A stretch of DNA of 64,000 nucleotides from Defluviimonas aquaemixtae (GTDB lineage: Bacteria; Pseudomonadota; Alphaproteobacteria; Rhodobacterales; Rhodobacteraceae). A model generated the notes under the pieces. It did no database searches, had not been told where the DNA came from, and was given only the letters and a program-made list of their open reading frames with translations. Positions 44,641-54,384 of the stretch are shown piece by piece. Location of the stretch: contig NZ_OMOQ01000003.1 in NCBI RefSeq assembly GCF_900302475.1, forward strand, positions 496,001 to 560,000, given 5' to 3'. How positions within the stretch are numbered: the first letter of the stretch is position 1; the number at the start of each line of letters is the position of its first letter. A program made the position numbers and the translations under genes.

Positions 44641-45957
44641 ATGGCCGTGGAACGATGGATGCCAGCGCTGGTCGCGCTTAGCGCGGTGGTCCTGTCGGCT
44701 CTGGCCGGCAGCGCGGACGCGCAGGACTTCTTCACCCTTGAGGGACATGGCGGGCCGATCAAGGACATAGCGGTCGGCGCGGATGGGACGATCCTGACCG
44801 CGAGCTTCGACAACTCCGTGGGAATCTGGCGCGACGGGCGGCCGATCTGGCTCGAGGGTCATGACGCCGCGGTCAATGCGGTTACGGATCTCGGCGGCGG
44901 TCGCATTGCTACGGCCGGCGACGATTTCACGATCCGGGTCTGGGATGCGGCCACTGGGGGAGGTCAGGTGCTGGGGCGGCATGCGGGCAAGGTCGGCCGG
45001 CTCGCCGCGGCGCCCGATGGCGCCCGCGTCGCATCGGCAAGCTGGGACGGAACGGCGCGGATTTGGAGCGTCGACGGCACCGACCATCCGGTCAAGATCG
45101 TCGGACATACGAGCAGCGTCACCGACGTTGCCTTTTCCCCCGACGGCGCACGGATCTATACGTCGTCGGCGGACGGCACGCTTCGCGTCTGGGACGCGTG
45201 GACGGGCGAAGCACTCCAACAGCTTGTCCATCATGGCTTCGGGATCAACACGCTCATCGTCAGCGAGGACGAGGGCTGGATTGCCTACGGAGCCGTCGAC
45301 GGCGGCACCCGCATCCTGTCTCTGCCCGAAGGCGAAACGCTGGCGGATTTCACGCTCGACCGGCGGCCGATCCTCGCGATGGCCTATCACGCCGGCTCGC
45401 ACCGGCTCGCCGTGGGCGATGCGCAGGGCTACATCATGGTGGTGGACACCGAGGAGCGGCTCATTGCCGGGGATTTCCGGGCGACGCTCCACGGGCCGAT
45501 CTGGGCGCTGGCCTTTTCCCCGGACGGGGCGAACGTGCATGCCGGGGGGCTGGACAACGCGGTGTACAGCTGGCCGGTCGCGTCGCCGGATACCGGCACG
45601 AGGATGGCCGATGCGAACCTGTCGTTCCTCAGACCGCCCGCGGAATTGCCGAACGGCGAGCGGCAGTTCCTGCGCAAGTGCTCCATCTGCCACGTGCTCG
45701 GCGCCGAGGGCGGTCGCCGCGCGGGCCCCACGCTGCACGGGCTCTTTGGCCGGCCCGCGGGGTCGGTCGCGGGCTACGGCTATTCGGAGACGCTGCGGAG
45801 GTCGGATATCGTCTGGACAGATGCCACGATCGACCGGCTCTTCGAACTCGGTCCCGACCACTTCGTTCCGGGTTCGAAGATGCCGATGCAAAGGATCGCG
45901 AGACCGGATGACCGCGCCGATCTGATCGCCTTTCTGAAGGAGGCGACAGCGCGGTAA
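44641..45957 (+). CDS. Periplasmic WD40-repeat protein fused to cytochrome c
   Basis: A 438-residue protein: signal peptide (about 1-27, GSADAQ), a beta-propeller of about seven WD40-like repeats (27-330; clear units such as SASWDGTARIW and TSSADGTLRVWDAWTG), and a C-terminal c-type cytochrome (about 340-438) with heme-binding CSICH and a likely axial Met in SKMPMQRI. Periplasmic electron carrier with an interaction propeller; partner unknown. No adjacent redox enzyme in the window. Confidence 0.88.
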   Translation: MAVERWMPALVALSAVVLSALAGSADAQDFFTLEGHGGPIKDIAVGADGTILTASFDNSVGIWRDGRPIWLEGHDAAVNAVTDLGGGRIATAGDDFTIRVWDAATGGGQVLGRHAGKVGRLAAAPDGARVASASWDGTARIWSVDGTDHPVKIVGHTSSVTDVAFSPDGARIYTSSADGTLRVWDAWTGEALQQLVHHGFGINTLIVSEDEGWIAYGAVDGGTRILSLPEGETLADFTLDRRPILAMAYHAGSHRLAVGDAQGYIMVVDTEERLIAGDFRATLHGPIWALAFSPDGANVHAGGLDNAVYSWPVASPDTGTRMADANLSFLRPPAELPNGERQFLRKCSICHVLGAEGGRRAGPTLHGLFGRPAGSVAGYGYSETLRRSDIVWTDATIDRLFELGPDHFVPGSKMPMQRIARPDDRADLIAFLKEATAR

Positions 45958-46006
45958 GGTACCGACTTCGCGCCGCCCGCTCGGCATCCAAACATGAACC
46001 GTCGCG

Positions 46007-47020
46007 TCAGGCCTGCTCCATTGCCCTGCGCGAACCGGTGAGCGGACCGGGGAAATGGCAGGCGACGGCGTGCTGCCCGCGCGTCAGTTCCGGCACCACT
46101 TCGGCGCAGACTCGTTCCGCGCGGGGGCAGCGGGTGCGGAAGACGCAGCCCGAGGGCGGGTTGAAGGGCGAGGGGAGCTCGCCCTCGAGCGGGATCATCT
46201 TCTTGTGGCGCTCGGCCTCCGGATCCGGGATCGGCACGGCGGAAAGCAGCGCCTGGGTGTAGGGATGCTGCGGGTCGGCATAGAGGTCATGGCTTGTCGC
46301 GGCTTCCATCTCGCGGCCGAGGTAGAGAACGAGGACGCGGTCAGAGATGTGCCTGACGACGGACAGGTCGTGCGCGATGAAGATCATCGCGAGGCCGAGA
46401 TCGCGTTGCAGCTCCGACAGGAGGTTGATGACCTGTGCCTGGATCGACACGTCGAGGGCAGAGACCGGCTCGTCGCAGATCAGGAGCTTCGGCTCGACGA
46501 TCAGCGCGCGGGCGATGCCGATCCGCTGGCACTGACCCCCGGAGAATTCGTGCGGATAGCGGTTGATCTGGTTGGGCAGGAGGCCGACGCGGTCCATCAT
46601 CTTCTTGACCCTTACCTTCACCTCGTCCCCAGACAAATTGCGGCGGTGGGTGCGGAGCGGCTCGGCGATGATTTGGCCGACGGTCATGCGGGGATTTAGG
46701 CTCGCCAGCGGGTCCTGGAAGACCATCTGGATGTCGGATCGGTACTTCAGCATCTCGCGCCTCGAAAGCGACAGGAGATCGGTCTTGCCCTGCCAGATCA
46801 CCTTGCCGGTTGCCGGCACCATCTGGATGAGCGCGCGGGCGAGGGTGGACTTGCCGCAGCCAGACTCGCCGACGACGCCCAGCGTCTCACCGGCGAAGAG
46901 CTCGAAATTCACGCCAGACACCGCGTGCAGAAGGCGTGGTTTCGCCCAAGGCATGTCGCCCGCCCGGCGAAGCTCGAACGTGACGCGCAGGTCCTCGGCC
47001 CTGAGAAGCGGTTCGGTCAT
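46007..47020 (-). CDS. oppF: Peptide ABC importer ATPase, OppF/DppF type
   Basis: A 337-residue ATPase. Walker [10 protein letters not shown], signature [15 protein letters not shown], Walker [13 protein letters not shown], and the C-terminal OppF/DppF Cys-rich segment [14 protein letters not shown], which in this family can hold an iron-sulfur cluster. ATG 47020 overlaps the oppD-type stop and follows GGAGGA; the longer upstream frame is out of family. Last gene of the operon. Confidence 0.9.
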   Translation of the reverse strand: MTEPLLRAEDLRVTFELRRAGDMPWAKPRLLHAVSGVNFELFAGETLGVVGESGCGKSTLARALIQMVPATGKVIWQGKTDLLSLSRREMLKYRSDIQMVFQDPLASLNPRMTVGQIIAEPLRTHRRNLSGDEVKVRVKKMMDRVGLLPNQINRYPHEFSGGQCQRIGIARALIVEPKLLICDEPVSALDVSIQAQVINLLSELQRDLGLAMIFIAHDLSVVRHISDRVLVLYLGREMEAATSHDLYADPQHPYTQALLSAVPIPDPEAERHKKMIPLEGELPSPFNPPSGCVFRTRCPRAERVCAEVVPELTRGQHAVACHFPGPLTGSRRAMEQA

Positions 47021-47985
47021 GCCAGTTCCTCCAGCGTGCGGTTGCAGGCCCGCCAGCGGCCGGGCGCGAACTCGATGAGCGGATCGAGATGATCGAAGCA
47101 ATCCTCCGCCGAATAGTCGCATCGCGGAGCGAAGGGGCAGCCCTTTGGCGCGTTCGTCATGTTTGGTGGACTGCCTGGGATGGAGTCCAGTTCGTCCCCT
47201 TCATGGTCGACCCGCGGGATCGCCTTTAGCAGGCCTCGGGTGTACGGGTGCGAGGGAGCCATGAAGAGCGGATCGACGGGGCTCTGCTCCATCACCTGAC
47301 CGCCGTAAAGCACCAGCACGTCCTCGCAAAATCCCGCGACGACACCGAGATCGTGGGTGATGAGGATCGTCGCCATGCCGAAGTCGCGCTGAAGCTCGGC
47401 CAGAAGCATTATAATCTGCGCCTGAACGGTCACGTCGAGCGCGGTCGTCGGCTCGTCCGCGATCAGAAGTTCCGGCCGGCAAAGGAGCGACATCGCGATC
47501 ATGACCCGCTGCCGCATGCCGCCCGAGAATTCGTGCGGATAGAGGCCGATCCGGCCCGCCGCGTCGGGGATCTTGACCGCCTCGAGCATCCGCACGGCCT
47601 CTCTCACCGCTTCGGATCGTCGCATTCCCTTGTGATGGACGAGCACCTCGGCCATCTGGTCGGAGACGCGCATGTAGGGATTGAGAGAGGTCATCGGATC
47701 CTGGAAGACCATCGCGATCTGGTTCGCCCGGATCGGATTGATGACGGAGGGAGGCGCGTTCAGGATCTCCTTGCCGTTGAAGCGCACCGAGCCGCGCGCG
47801 GTGCCGTTCCTGGCCAGAAGCCCCATGATCGCGAACGAAAGCTGGCTCTTGCCGGAACCGCTTTCGCCCACGATGCCGAGCGTCTCGCCCTTGTCGAGCG
47901 CGAAGCTGACGCCGCTGACGGCGTTCACCGTGCCATCGGTTGTGTCGAAGCTGACACTCAGGTCCGTGACTTCCAGAAGAGCCAT
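47017..47985 (-). CDS. oppD: Peptide ABC importer ATPase, OppD/DppD type
   Basis: A 322-residue ATPase. Walker [10 protein letters not shown], signature [15 protein letters not shown], Walker [15 protein letters not shown], and the C-terminal Cys motif [14 protein letters not shown]. The Walker A ends in KSQ rather than the more common KST/KSV. 4-base overlap with oppF, 1-base gap to oppC. Confidence 0.9.
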   Translation of the reverse strand: MALLEVTDLSVSFDTTDGTVNAVSGVSFALDKGETLGIVGESGSGKSQLSFAIMGLLARNGTARGSVRFNGKEILNAPPSVINPIRANQIAMVFQDPMTSLNPYMRVSDQMAEVLVHHKGMRRSEAVREAVRMLEAVKIPDAAGRIGLYPHEFSGGMRQRVMIAMSLLCRPELLIADEPTTALDVTVQAQIIMLLAELQRDFGMATILITHDLGVVAGFCEDVLVLYGGQVMEQSPVDPLFMAPSHPYTRGLLKAIPRVDHEGDELDSIPGSPPNMTNAPKGCPFAPRCDYSAEDCFDHLDPLIEFAPGRWRACNRTLEELA

Positions 47986-47986
47986 G

Positions 47987-48913
47987 TCAGCGGTCCTTCG
48001 GGTCGAGCGCGTCGCGCAGGCCGTCGCCGACGAAGAAGAACGCGAAGAGCGTGATGATGAAGAAGAAGAGCGGGAAGGCGAGCTGCCAGAGTGTGCCGTA
48101 GTTGATCGTGCCCGCGCCTTCCGAGATCAGCGCGCCCCAGCTCGTCAGCGGCTCCTGCACGCCGAGCCCGAGGAAGGAGATGAAGCTTTCGGTGAGAATC
48201 ATCAAGGGCACGAGGAGCGTCGCGTAGACCGCGACGACGCCGAGGAGGTTCGGCACGATGTGACGCCAGATGATCTTGTAGGAAGGCACGCCCGTCGCCT
48301 GCGCGGCCTCGATGAACTCCTTGTGCTTGAGGCTGAGCGTCTGGCCCCTGACGATCCGGCTCATGTCGAGCCAGGAGATGAGGCCGATGCCGATGAAGAG
48401 CATGGCGATCGAGCGGCCGAACATCACCAGCAGAAGGATTAGGACGAACATGTAGGGGATCGACATGAGGATATCGACGCTGCGCATCATGATGTTGTCC
48501 ACGCGCCCGCCGACATATCCCGCCGTCGCGCCGTAAAGCGTGCCGACGACGACGGCGATGGCCGAGCCGACGATGCCGACCATCAGCGAGATGCGCGTGC
48601 CCTGCACGGTTCGCGCGAAAAGGTCGCGGCCCAGATCGTCCGTGCCGAAATAATGGCCGTTCGACAGCGACGGCGCGCCGAGCTGGGCGACCTGGCCCAT
48701 GACGGTGAAGTCGAGTTCCTCGTTCGACCAGGCGGCGATGTAATTGCCGAAGATCGCGAAGAGCCCGACGAGGATCAGCACGATCAGCCCGCCGACCGCG
48801 GCCTTGTTGCGCAGGAACCGGTGCCGCGCGTCGGCCCAGAGCGAGCGGCCCCTGACCTCTTCTGCGGCGAGCCGGTCGCTCAGGCTCTTCATCTTTATCG
48901 TGTCGACGACCAT
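47987..48913 (-). CDS. oppC: Peptide ABC importer permease, OppC/DppC type
   Basis: A 308-residue permease with N-terminal OppC_N segment, about six membrane spans, the FGTDDLGRDLFARTVQGTRISL block that marks OppC/DppC, and the EAAQATGVPSYKIIWRHIVPN coupling loop. An internal start (MKSLSDRL) is possible. Gap of 3 bases from oppB. Confidence 0.9.
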   Translation of the reverse strand: MVVDTIKMKSLSDRLAAEEVRGRSLWADARHRFLRNKAAVGGLIVLILVGLFAIFGNYIAAWSNEELDFTVMGQVAQLGAPSLSNGHYFGTDDLGRDLFARTVQGTRISLMVGIVGSAIAVVVGTLYGATAGYVGGRVDNIMMRSVDILMSIPYMFVLILLLVMFGRSIAMLFIGIGLISWLDMSRIVRGQTLSLKHKEFIEAAQATGVPSYKIIWRHIVPNLLGVVAVYATLLVPLMILTESFISFLGLGVQEPLTSWGALISEGAGTINYGTLWQLAFPLFFFIITLFAFFFVGDGLRDALDPKDR

Positions 48914-48916
48914 GGC

Positions 48917-49840
48917 TCAGTACCGGATCTTCGGGTCGATCCAGGCATAGAGGATGTCGACCACGAGATTGAAGAGGATGGTGAGCGCGCCGACGAGGAT
49001 CGTGACCCCCATCATCACCGCATAATCGCGGTTGAGCGCCGAATCGACGAAGGCCTTGCCGATGCCGCCCGTCGAAAAATAGATGTCCACCACGACCGAG
49101 CCGGTGATCATCGTCACGAAGGCGGGGCCGAGATAGGAGATCACCGGCAGCATCGCCGGCTTCAGCGCGTGGCGCAGGATCACCTTGCGCTCGGGCAGGC
49201 CCTTGGCGCGGGCGGTGCGGATATGGTTGGAGTTCAGCACCTCCAGCATCGAGGACCGCGTGATCCGCGCGATCGACGCCATGAAGGACGTGGACAAGGC
49301 GATGACGGGCATGACGATGTATTCCCACTGGCCGCCCTCCCAACCGCCGCCCGGCAGCCATCTCAACCAGAGCGTGAAGACCAGCACCAGGATCGGCGCC
49401 ATCACGAAGTTGGGCAGAACCTGCGCACCGATCGAGACGCCCACGGCGAGGTAGTCGAGCCAGGAATTGTGGCGAATGGCGGCGGCGACGCCGAGCGTCA
49501 CGCCCACGATGACCGCCACGGCGAAGGAGATCGCGCCGTAGGTCAGCGTCACCGGAAATCCCTGGGCGATGATCTGATTGACGCTCCGGTCCTTGTAGAT
49601 GAAGGACGGGCCGAAATCGAAATGCGCGACGATCCCCCAGACATAATTGACCATCTGCCTCCAGAGGGGTTGGTCGAGACCGTACTTCGCCTCCAGATTT
49701 GCGAGCACCTGCGGCGGCAGCGCACGTTCCTGCGTGAAGGGCCCGCCCGGGGCCGCGTGCATCAGCAGGAACGAGACGATGATAAGCAGAAGAAGCGTCG
49801 GAATGGCGATGGCCAGACGCTTGACGATGTAGGAGATCAT
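48917..49840 (-). CDS. oppB: Peptide ABC importer permease, OppB/DppB type
   Basis: A 307-residue permease beginning MISYIVKRLAIAIPTLLLL, with the usual KYGLDQPLWRQ region and coupling loop RTARAKGLPERKVILRHALKPA. About six membrane spans. Separated from the binding-protein gene by 63 bases that contain a strong hairpin. Confidence 0.9.
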   Translation of the reverse strand: MISYIVKRLAIAIPTLLLLIIVSFLLMHAAPGGPFTQERALPPQVLANLEAKYGLDQPLWRQMVNYVWGIVAHFDFGPSFIYKDRSVNQIIAQGFPVTLTYGAISFAVAVIVGVTLGVAAAIRHNSWLDYLAVGVSIGAQVLPNFVMAPILVLVFTLWLRWLPGGGWEGGQWEYIVMPVIALSTSFMASIARITRSSMLEVLNSNHIRTARAKGLPERKVILRHALKPAMLPVISYLGPAFVTMITGSVVVDIYFSTGGIGKAFVDSALNRDYAVMMGVTILVGALTILFNLVVDILYAWIDPKIRY

Positions 49841-49865
49841 GGCTTCGGGTCCGACCGCGAGAGTG

Positions 49866-49892
49866 AGGGCGCGCCCCGACCGGGCGCGCCCT
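49866..49892. terminator. Hairpin between oppA and oppB
   Basis: Perfect 11-bp stem AGGGCGCGCCC / GGGCGCGCCCT with a 5-base loop, between the oppA stop and the oppB start. No U-run. Likely a stabiliser or attenuator that raises binding protein over permease. Confidence 0.65.
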
Positions 49893-49903
49893 GGAAAGCC
49901 GCC

Positions 49904-51514
49904 TCAGTTGGCGACGCGGTACATGTCCTTGAGGTACCAGTTCTGCATCAGGTTCGTCAGACCCGCGCCCCGGATGTCGGGCTTGATCATCTCGACCTTG
50001 GTATACTGGTAGATCGGCGCCAACGGCATCTCCTCGGCGAGGATCTGCTCGGCCTGCTGGTAAAGCGGCGCCGGTTTCTCAGCCGTCTTCGACTCCTTCA
50101 TCAGCCGGTCATACTCCTCGGAGAAGAACTTGCCGTTGTTGTGGCCTGAATACGAGGTGAAGAGGTCGAGATAGGTGGATGCTTCATTGTAGTCGCCGCA
50201 CCAGGCGTAACGGGCAAGCTCGAAGTCCTGGTTCTGCATCTTGTCGGTGTGAACCTTCCACTCCATGTTGTTGATCGTCAGGTTCACGCCGATCTGCTTC
50301 CAGAACTGCTGCACGGCGATGGCGATCTTCTTGTGCGCCTCGGACGTGTTGTAGTTGAGCGTCAGGTTCAGCGGATTGTCCGGCCCGTAGCCCGCCTCGG
50401 CGAGAAGCTCCTTGGCCTTCGCAGTGCGCTCTTCCTGGGTCCAGCTCGCATAGTCGATCTCGGGCATCTCGAAGCCCTCGGTCGCGGCGTGGGTCCAGTT
50501 GTAGGACGGCGCCTGGCCGCCCTGCAGGATGTTGTTGACCACGATGTCGCGGTCAATCGCGTAGGACAGCGCCTTGCGCACCCGCACGTCCTTCAGCGCC
50601 TCCGGCCCCTTGGCCTCGTCGAGGTTGTACATGTAGATGTACGAGCAGGACTGCGGCACCGAGATCGCCTCGTCCGGATACTCTTCCTTCAGGCGCGGGT
50701 ACTGACCCGCCGGGATCTGCACGCGGTCGAGCTCACCCGCCAGGTAGCGCGTCAGCGCGGCGTCGTTGTCGTTGATCGTCAGTGCCGTCACGGTCTGGAG
50801 GACCGTGTTCTCGTGATCCCAGTATTCCGGGTTCGGCTCCATCACGACCTTCTCGCCCAAGATGTGCTCCTTCAGCACATAGGCGCCGTTGCCGACGAGG
50901 TTGCCGGGCTCGGTCCACTTGTCGCCGAATTCCTCGACGACCTTCTGGTTCACCGGGAAGGTCGAGGCGTGGGTCAGCATCTTCGGGAAGTAGGGCAGGG
51001 GAGCCGTGATCTTGACCTCGAGCGTGTGGTCGTCGACCGCCGTCACGCCGAGCTCGTCGACCGGCTTTTCGCCCGCGATGATCTCGGCCGCGTTCGCGAC
51101 CTGCATCAGCTCCATGTACCAGGCGTATTCCGATGCGGTCGCCGGGTCGGCCAGGCGCTTCCAGGCATAAACGAAGTCCTGCGCGGTCACCGGGTCGCCG
51201 TTCGACCACTTGGCGTTGTCGCGCAGGTGGAAGGTGTAGGTCGTCTTGTCGTCGGAAAGCTCGTGGCTCGTGGCCACGCCGGGGACGAGACCGCCTTCCT
51301 GGTCTTCGTTGTAGAGCCCCTCGAAGAGCGAGCGCATGATGCCCGAGCCTTCGACATCGGTGTTGATCTGGGGGTCCATCGACTTGATCGCGTCGAGCAG
51401 CCAGTAGGTGTAGTTCTGGTTCTGAGCGAGGGTTTCACCCGGCTGCGGGGTGGCGGCGACCGAGGGAAGAGCGAGACCGATCACGAGAGCGGTTGTGACG
51501 AGCAGTTTGTTCAT
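49904..51514 (-). CDS. oppA: Peptide ABC importer binding protein, OppA type
   Basis: A 536-residue SBP_bac_5 protein. Signal peptide about 1-21 (cleavage near VAATP). Family blocks: TTYTFHLRDNAKWSNGDPVTAQDFVYAWKR, the DPATASEYAWYM stretch characteristic of OppA, and YAIDRDIVVNNILQGG. ATG 51514 is preceded by AGGAGG. First gene of the operon on this strand; promoter should lie in 51515-51756. Confidence 0.9.
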   Translation of the reverse strand: MNKLLVTTALVIGLALPSVAATPQPGETLAQNQNYTYWLLDAIKSMDPQINTDVEGSGIMRSLFEGLYNEDQEGGLVPGVATSHELSDDKTTYTFHLRDNAKWSNGDPVTAQDFVYAWKRLADPATASEYAWYMELMQVANAAEIIAGEKPVDELGVTAVDDHTLEVKITAPLPYFPKMLTHASTFPVNQKVVEEFGDKWTEPGNLVGNGAYVLKEHILGEKVVMEPNPEYWDHENTVLQTVTALTINDNDAALTRYLAGELDRVQIPAGQYPRLKEEYPDEAISVPQSCSYIYMYNLDEAKGPEALKDVRVRKALSYAIDRDIVVNNILQGGQAPSYNWTHAATEGFEMPEIDYASWTQEERTAKAKELLAEAGYGPDNPLNLTLNYNTSEAHKKIAIAVQQFWKQIGVNLTINNMEWKVHTDKMQNQDFELARYAWCGDYNEASTYLDLFTSYSGHNNGKFFSEEYDRLMKESKTAEKPAPLYQQAEQILAEEMPLAPIYQYTKVEMIKPDIRGAGLTNLMQNWYLKDMYRVAN

Positions 51515-51756
51515 GGAAACGAATCCTCCTGCGATTATTCTTCTGGTTGTGAGATTGCGCCCGCAGCGCGGGATGCGCAAAGACTAATGGCCGGGGGAGG
51601 CGGCACAAGCGCATTGCGCCGGTACGAACCGGGTACGTCGCTTCAGGTTGACGACACAACCGCGCACTTTGTCTGACATTCGTGCGAAACGCGCTTACGT
51701 CGCGACTCGGCCATCTGCCTCCGCTCACCCGCACCCGCACCGTGCTAGATCCGAGG

Positions 51757-51945
51757 ATGCCTTTCCTTCTTCTTGCGCTTCTGGTCTCTGTCGTCTTTTT
51801 TCTCTGGCTGGTCCCGCGGGGAAAGACGCAGCGGCGCGGCCGCCATTGGCGGCTTGACCGAAACCTCGGACCGGACGCCTATCGCTGCGCGGCCTGCGGG
51901 GCAGTCTGCCAGGGTGAGCCGCGCCGCCGCCTGCGTCCCGATTGA
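51757..51945 (+). CDS. Small membrane protein with CxxC tail
   Basis: A possible 62-residue protein: hydrophobic segment at about 2-18, basic stretch (RGKTQRRGRHWR), then YRCAACGAVCQGE, a zinc-knuckle-like Cys cluster. GAGG directly precedes ATG 51757, closer than ideal. 49 bases upstream of the DUF1989 gene. Similar small proteins exist in Rhodobacteraceae, but coding status is not certain. Confidence 0.45.
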   Translation: MPFLLLALLVSVVFFLWLVPRGKTQRRGRHWRLDRNLGPDAYRCAACGAVCQGEPRRRLRPD

Positions 51946-51994
51946 CCTCCAGGCAGGTGCCCGGCAAGGATGCACGGCGAGCGAGGAGATAGTC

Positions 51995-52870
51995 ATGAAA
52001 CCCCAGCGCCCCGAGACCGACGCGCCCGCCGACGCCGACGAACGCCGTGCCGTCCCACCGGTGATCTGCTACCCGGTTGCGGCGCTCCCACCCGCGCCTA
52101 TGGCGCTCTACCAGGCCGCCCGCGCGGGTCTTGACCTTGTGGCGGAATACCTTGTGCCCCCGCGCGAGGCGCGTTGCTTTCGAGTATCCGCGGGACAATT
52201 CTTCCGCATCCTTTCCGTCGAGGGGCCACAGGTCGGCGACCTCAATCTCTGGAACGCCAATGACCTCTCGGAGCGTTTCTATTCGGGCAAGACGCGGGCC
52301 CTGCACGGGACCCATCTGTCGACCGGTGACAGGATGTGGTCCTCCTTTCCGCATCTCAGGCCGATGGCCACGATCACGCATGACACGCTTGACTGGTACG
52401 GCTTCGATGCCTCCGGCGGGTCGGTGCACGACGTGATCGGAACGCGCTGCGACCCCTACACGCACAACCTCCTGAGCGGTGGCGGCCAGTATCATCATTG
52501 TTGCCACTCGAACCTGATCCGGGCACTGTCGGCCGAAACGCGCAGGTCGCCTGTAGACGCCGAGCGGCACGTCCACGATGTGCTGAACGTCTTCATGTGC
52601 ACCGGGTTCACCCGCGATACGGGACAGTATTTCATGAAGGCTTCGCCGGTCCGCCCAGGCGATTATCTTGAGTTCTTCGCCGAGATCGATCTCCTCGGCG
52701 CGCTGTCTGCCTGTCCGGGTGGCGACTGCTCGTCAGAGCACTCGTCCGACAGCGCGGCTTGCCATCCGCTGAGAGTTGAGGTTCTGCGCCCCGGTGAGAA
52801 CGCGCTTGACGACTGGCGGCCCCCCGCGCAGAGCGCCTACGACAGGAGCCACGGCATCGGGCCCGCATGA
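51995..52870 (+). CDS. DUF1989 (urea carboxylase-associated) family protein
   Basis: A 291-residue member of DUF1989, a family often linked to urea carboxylase and aminomethyl/guanidine-type gene sets but of unclear activity. Features: VSAGQFFRILSVEGPQVGDLNLWNANDLSERFYSGKT, THLSTGDRMWSSFPHLRPM, and the Cys-containing SACPGGDCSSEHSS with AACHPLRVEV. GAGGAG precedes ATG 51995. No urea carboxylase in the window. Convergent with a membrane-bound LuxR gene. Confidence 0.85.
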   Translation: MKPQRPETDAPADADERRAVPPVICYPVAALPPAPMALYQAARAGLDLVAEYLVPPREARCFRVSAGQFFRILSVEGPQVGDLNLWNANDLSERFYSGKTRALHGTHLSTGDRMWSSFPHLRPMATITHDTLDWYGFDASGGSVHDVIGTRCDPYTHNLLSGGGQYHHCCHSNLIRALSAETRRSPVDAERHVHDVLNVFMCTGFTRDTGQYFMKASPVRPGDYLEFFAEIDLLGALSACPGGDCSSEHSSDSAACHPLRVEVLRPGENALDDWRPPAQSAYDRSHGIGPA

Positions 52871-52875
52871 CCATC

Positions 52876-53451
52876 TCAGCCAGCTCCATCTTCCGTGCGC
52901 GATGACACGACGTCGAAGTGGCGGTGGTCGGCGCTGCGCTCGGCGACGGGGGCAAGCAGGTCTTCGAGGAAGTAACCGGTCAACTGGGCGCGGCTGCCAA
53001 GCCCCGACTTGCGATATACAACCGCAGCCTGCTGGCGCACAGTCGCCTCGCCCGACTCGCGAAGCGTCGCGATCTCCTTGTGGCTCAGCCCTTTCAGCAT
53101 CAGTGCGGCCACGTCCGCCTCGGCGTCCGTCAACTCCCAATGCCGGAACTGCGCGACAATGGCGCGCGAAAGCCCCTCGACATGGGACCGCGCCTGTGCC
53201 CGCCATTGGTCACCCTCGCGGCGGGCATGTTGAAGGTCACTCAAGAGATCGCGCCGCTCGCGCCTGAGGTCTCGGAAGTCGATCTGCACCTTCGCGGCGA
53301 GTATGATCGCCCCGGCCAGAAGCCCCGTTTCCATCACATCGAGGATCAATCCGATGAGCGTGAAGGGTTCGGACGACCGCACCTGCTCCACCACCGCGAG
53401 TCCGATAAAGAGCACTGCGGCAACTACTGCGAGGATCATCGGTTTCGACAT
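52876..53451 (-). CDS. Membrane-tethered LuxR-type transcriptional regulator
   Basis: A 191-residue protein with two N-terminal membrane helices (about 5-22 and 36-58), a coiled-coil-like Arg/Glu-rich linker (about 60-95), and a LuxR HTH (LTDAEADVAALMLKGLSHKEIATL ... EATVRQQAAVVYRKSGL, about 110-165). No sensor or receiver domain, so it may sense membrane state or be activated by release. ATG 53451 is preceded by AGGAAT. A perfect TATAAT lies 49 bases upstream. 5 bases from the convergent DUF1989 gene. Confidence 0.8.
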   Translation of the reverse strand: MSKPMILAVVAAVLFIGLAVVEQVRSSEPFTLIGLILDVMETGLLAGAIILAAKVQIDFRDLRRERRDLLSDLQHARREGDQWRAQARSHVEGLSRAIVAQFRHWELTDAEADVAALMLKGLSHKEIATLRESGEATVRQQAAVVYRKSGLGSRAQLTGYFLEDLLAPVAERSADHRHFDVVSSRTEDGAG

Positions 53452-53499
53452 CGCGATTCCTGGTTTTCTGCCACGCATCCCGGTTCAAGCGCCTGCATG

Positions 53500-53505
53500 A
53501 TTATA
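53500..53505 (-). promoter_or_regulatory. Candidate -10 element of the LuxR-type gene
   Basis: TATAAT read on the minus strand in an AT-rich patch that just follows the stop region of the exported-protein gene. The matching -35 is weak. Confidence 0.35.
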
Positions 53506-53507
53506 TA

Positions 53508-54272
53508 TCATTCAGTCCGGAAAAACGACGCACCGCCGATCGTTCGGTTTCCACTTCTCTCGATCGCCAGCACTTCGAGCTCGTAAAGCGAGTTGGTGTC
53601 GAAGAAGCTCGCCGGAACGGTGAACCCGGTCGCATCGCCCGAGAGGTGAACGCTGAACGCGGGACGCGATGTAGCGTCGGGGTCGGTGTGGTTTTCCTTC
53701 ACCACCGTCAACTGAAAGGCGACGATGTCGACCGGGCGGCCGTCGACGGAGGTCGTCACCGGCAGCCATGTCACCTCCATGTCGGACACCGGAATCATCG
53801 GCATGCCCGGAGACATCGCGTCGGGAACGGTCGTTGGTGCCGTGATGACCGGCATGGAGGGCACGACGGTCGTAAATCGCGCCGTGCCAACCTGCATCGT
53901 GCCGTCGAGGCCGACCGCGCGCACCCCGTACTCTCCCTCAGGGAAGTCGGTCTTGAGGTCATCATAGCCCCAATCTCCGTAGACTGGTTCAACCGACTCC
54001 CAGAAGACGCCGCTGAGGCCGAGATCGCGGAAACTCCGCTCTGGACTGACGTGGACGATCATATCGCCAGCTGGATCGAACAGGCAAAGTTCCTGCCAGC
54101 CGTGGCTGTCGAACTGTCCGTGCACACCCATGTCGCCGTCACCCGCGTTGTTCTCGATGAAGAGCTTGGCCTCGGGGATCGGCTCAGTTGTCTGGCCGGT
54201 GAGCTCGCAGGGCTCTGCCTGCGCGACAGCCGCGAGAAGGAAGGGCAGCAGTGCGAGCGTCAGACGCGTCAT
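53508..54272 (-). CDS. Exported protein, possible fibronectin-III-like domain
   Basis: A 254-residue periplasmic or secreted protein. Signal peptide about 1-20 (ending AVAQAEP), Cys pair at about 22 and 63, then repeated beta-rich segments and a C-terminal part (about 140-254: MEVTWLPVTTSVDGRPVDIVAFQLTV onward) that reads like a fibronectin type III fold. GGAGG precedes ATG 54272. Function unknown. Upstream of the LuxR gene on the same strand. Confidence 0.75.
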   Translation of the reverse strand: MTRLTLALLPFLLAAVAQAEPCELTGQTTEPIPEAKLFIENNAGDGDMGVHGQFDSHGWQELCLFDPAGDMIVHVSPERSFRDLGLSGVFWESVEPVYGDWGYDDLKTDFPEGEYGVRAVGLDGTMQVGTARFTTVVPSMPVITAPTTVPDAMSPGMPMIPVSDMEVTWLPVTTSVDGRPVDIVAFQLTVVKENHTDPDATSRPAFSVHLSGDATGFTVPASFFDTNSLYELEVLAIERSGNRTIGGASFFRTE

Positions 54273-54384
54273 CGTGGCCTCCGTCGTGGACACGGCAATG
54301 ATCTGCCTGCGATGGCGGTGTGGCCATCGGACAGATGCCTGACGGGTTCATGTCTGACGAAGATGAAGGGCCGAGCCCATCCTT

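Noticed and set aside
43309..45987. 892-residue minus-strand frame including the dipeptidase
   Set aside because: Only the part from 44361 down matches the dipeptidase family; the upstream extension is antisense to the WD40-cytochrome gene.
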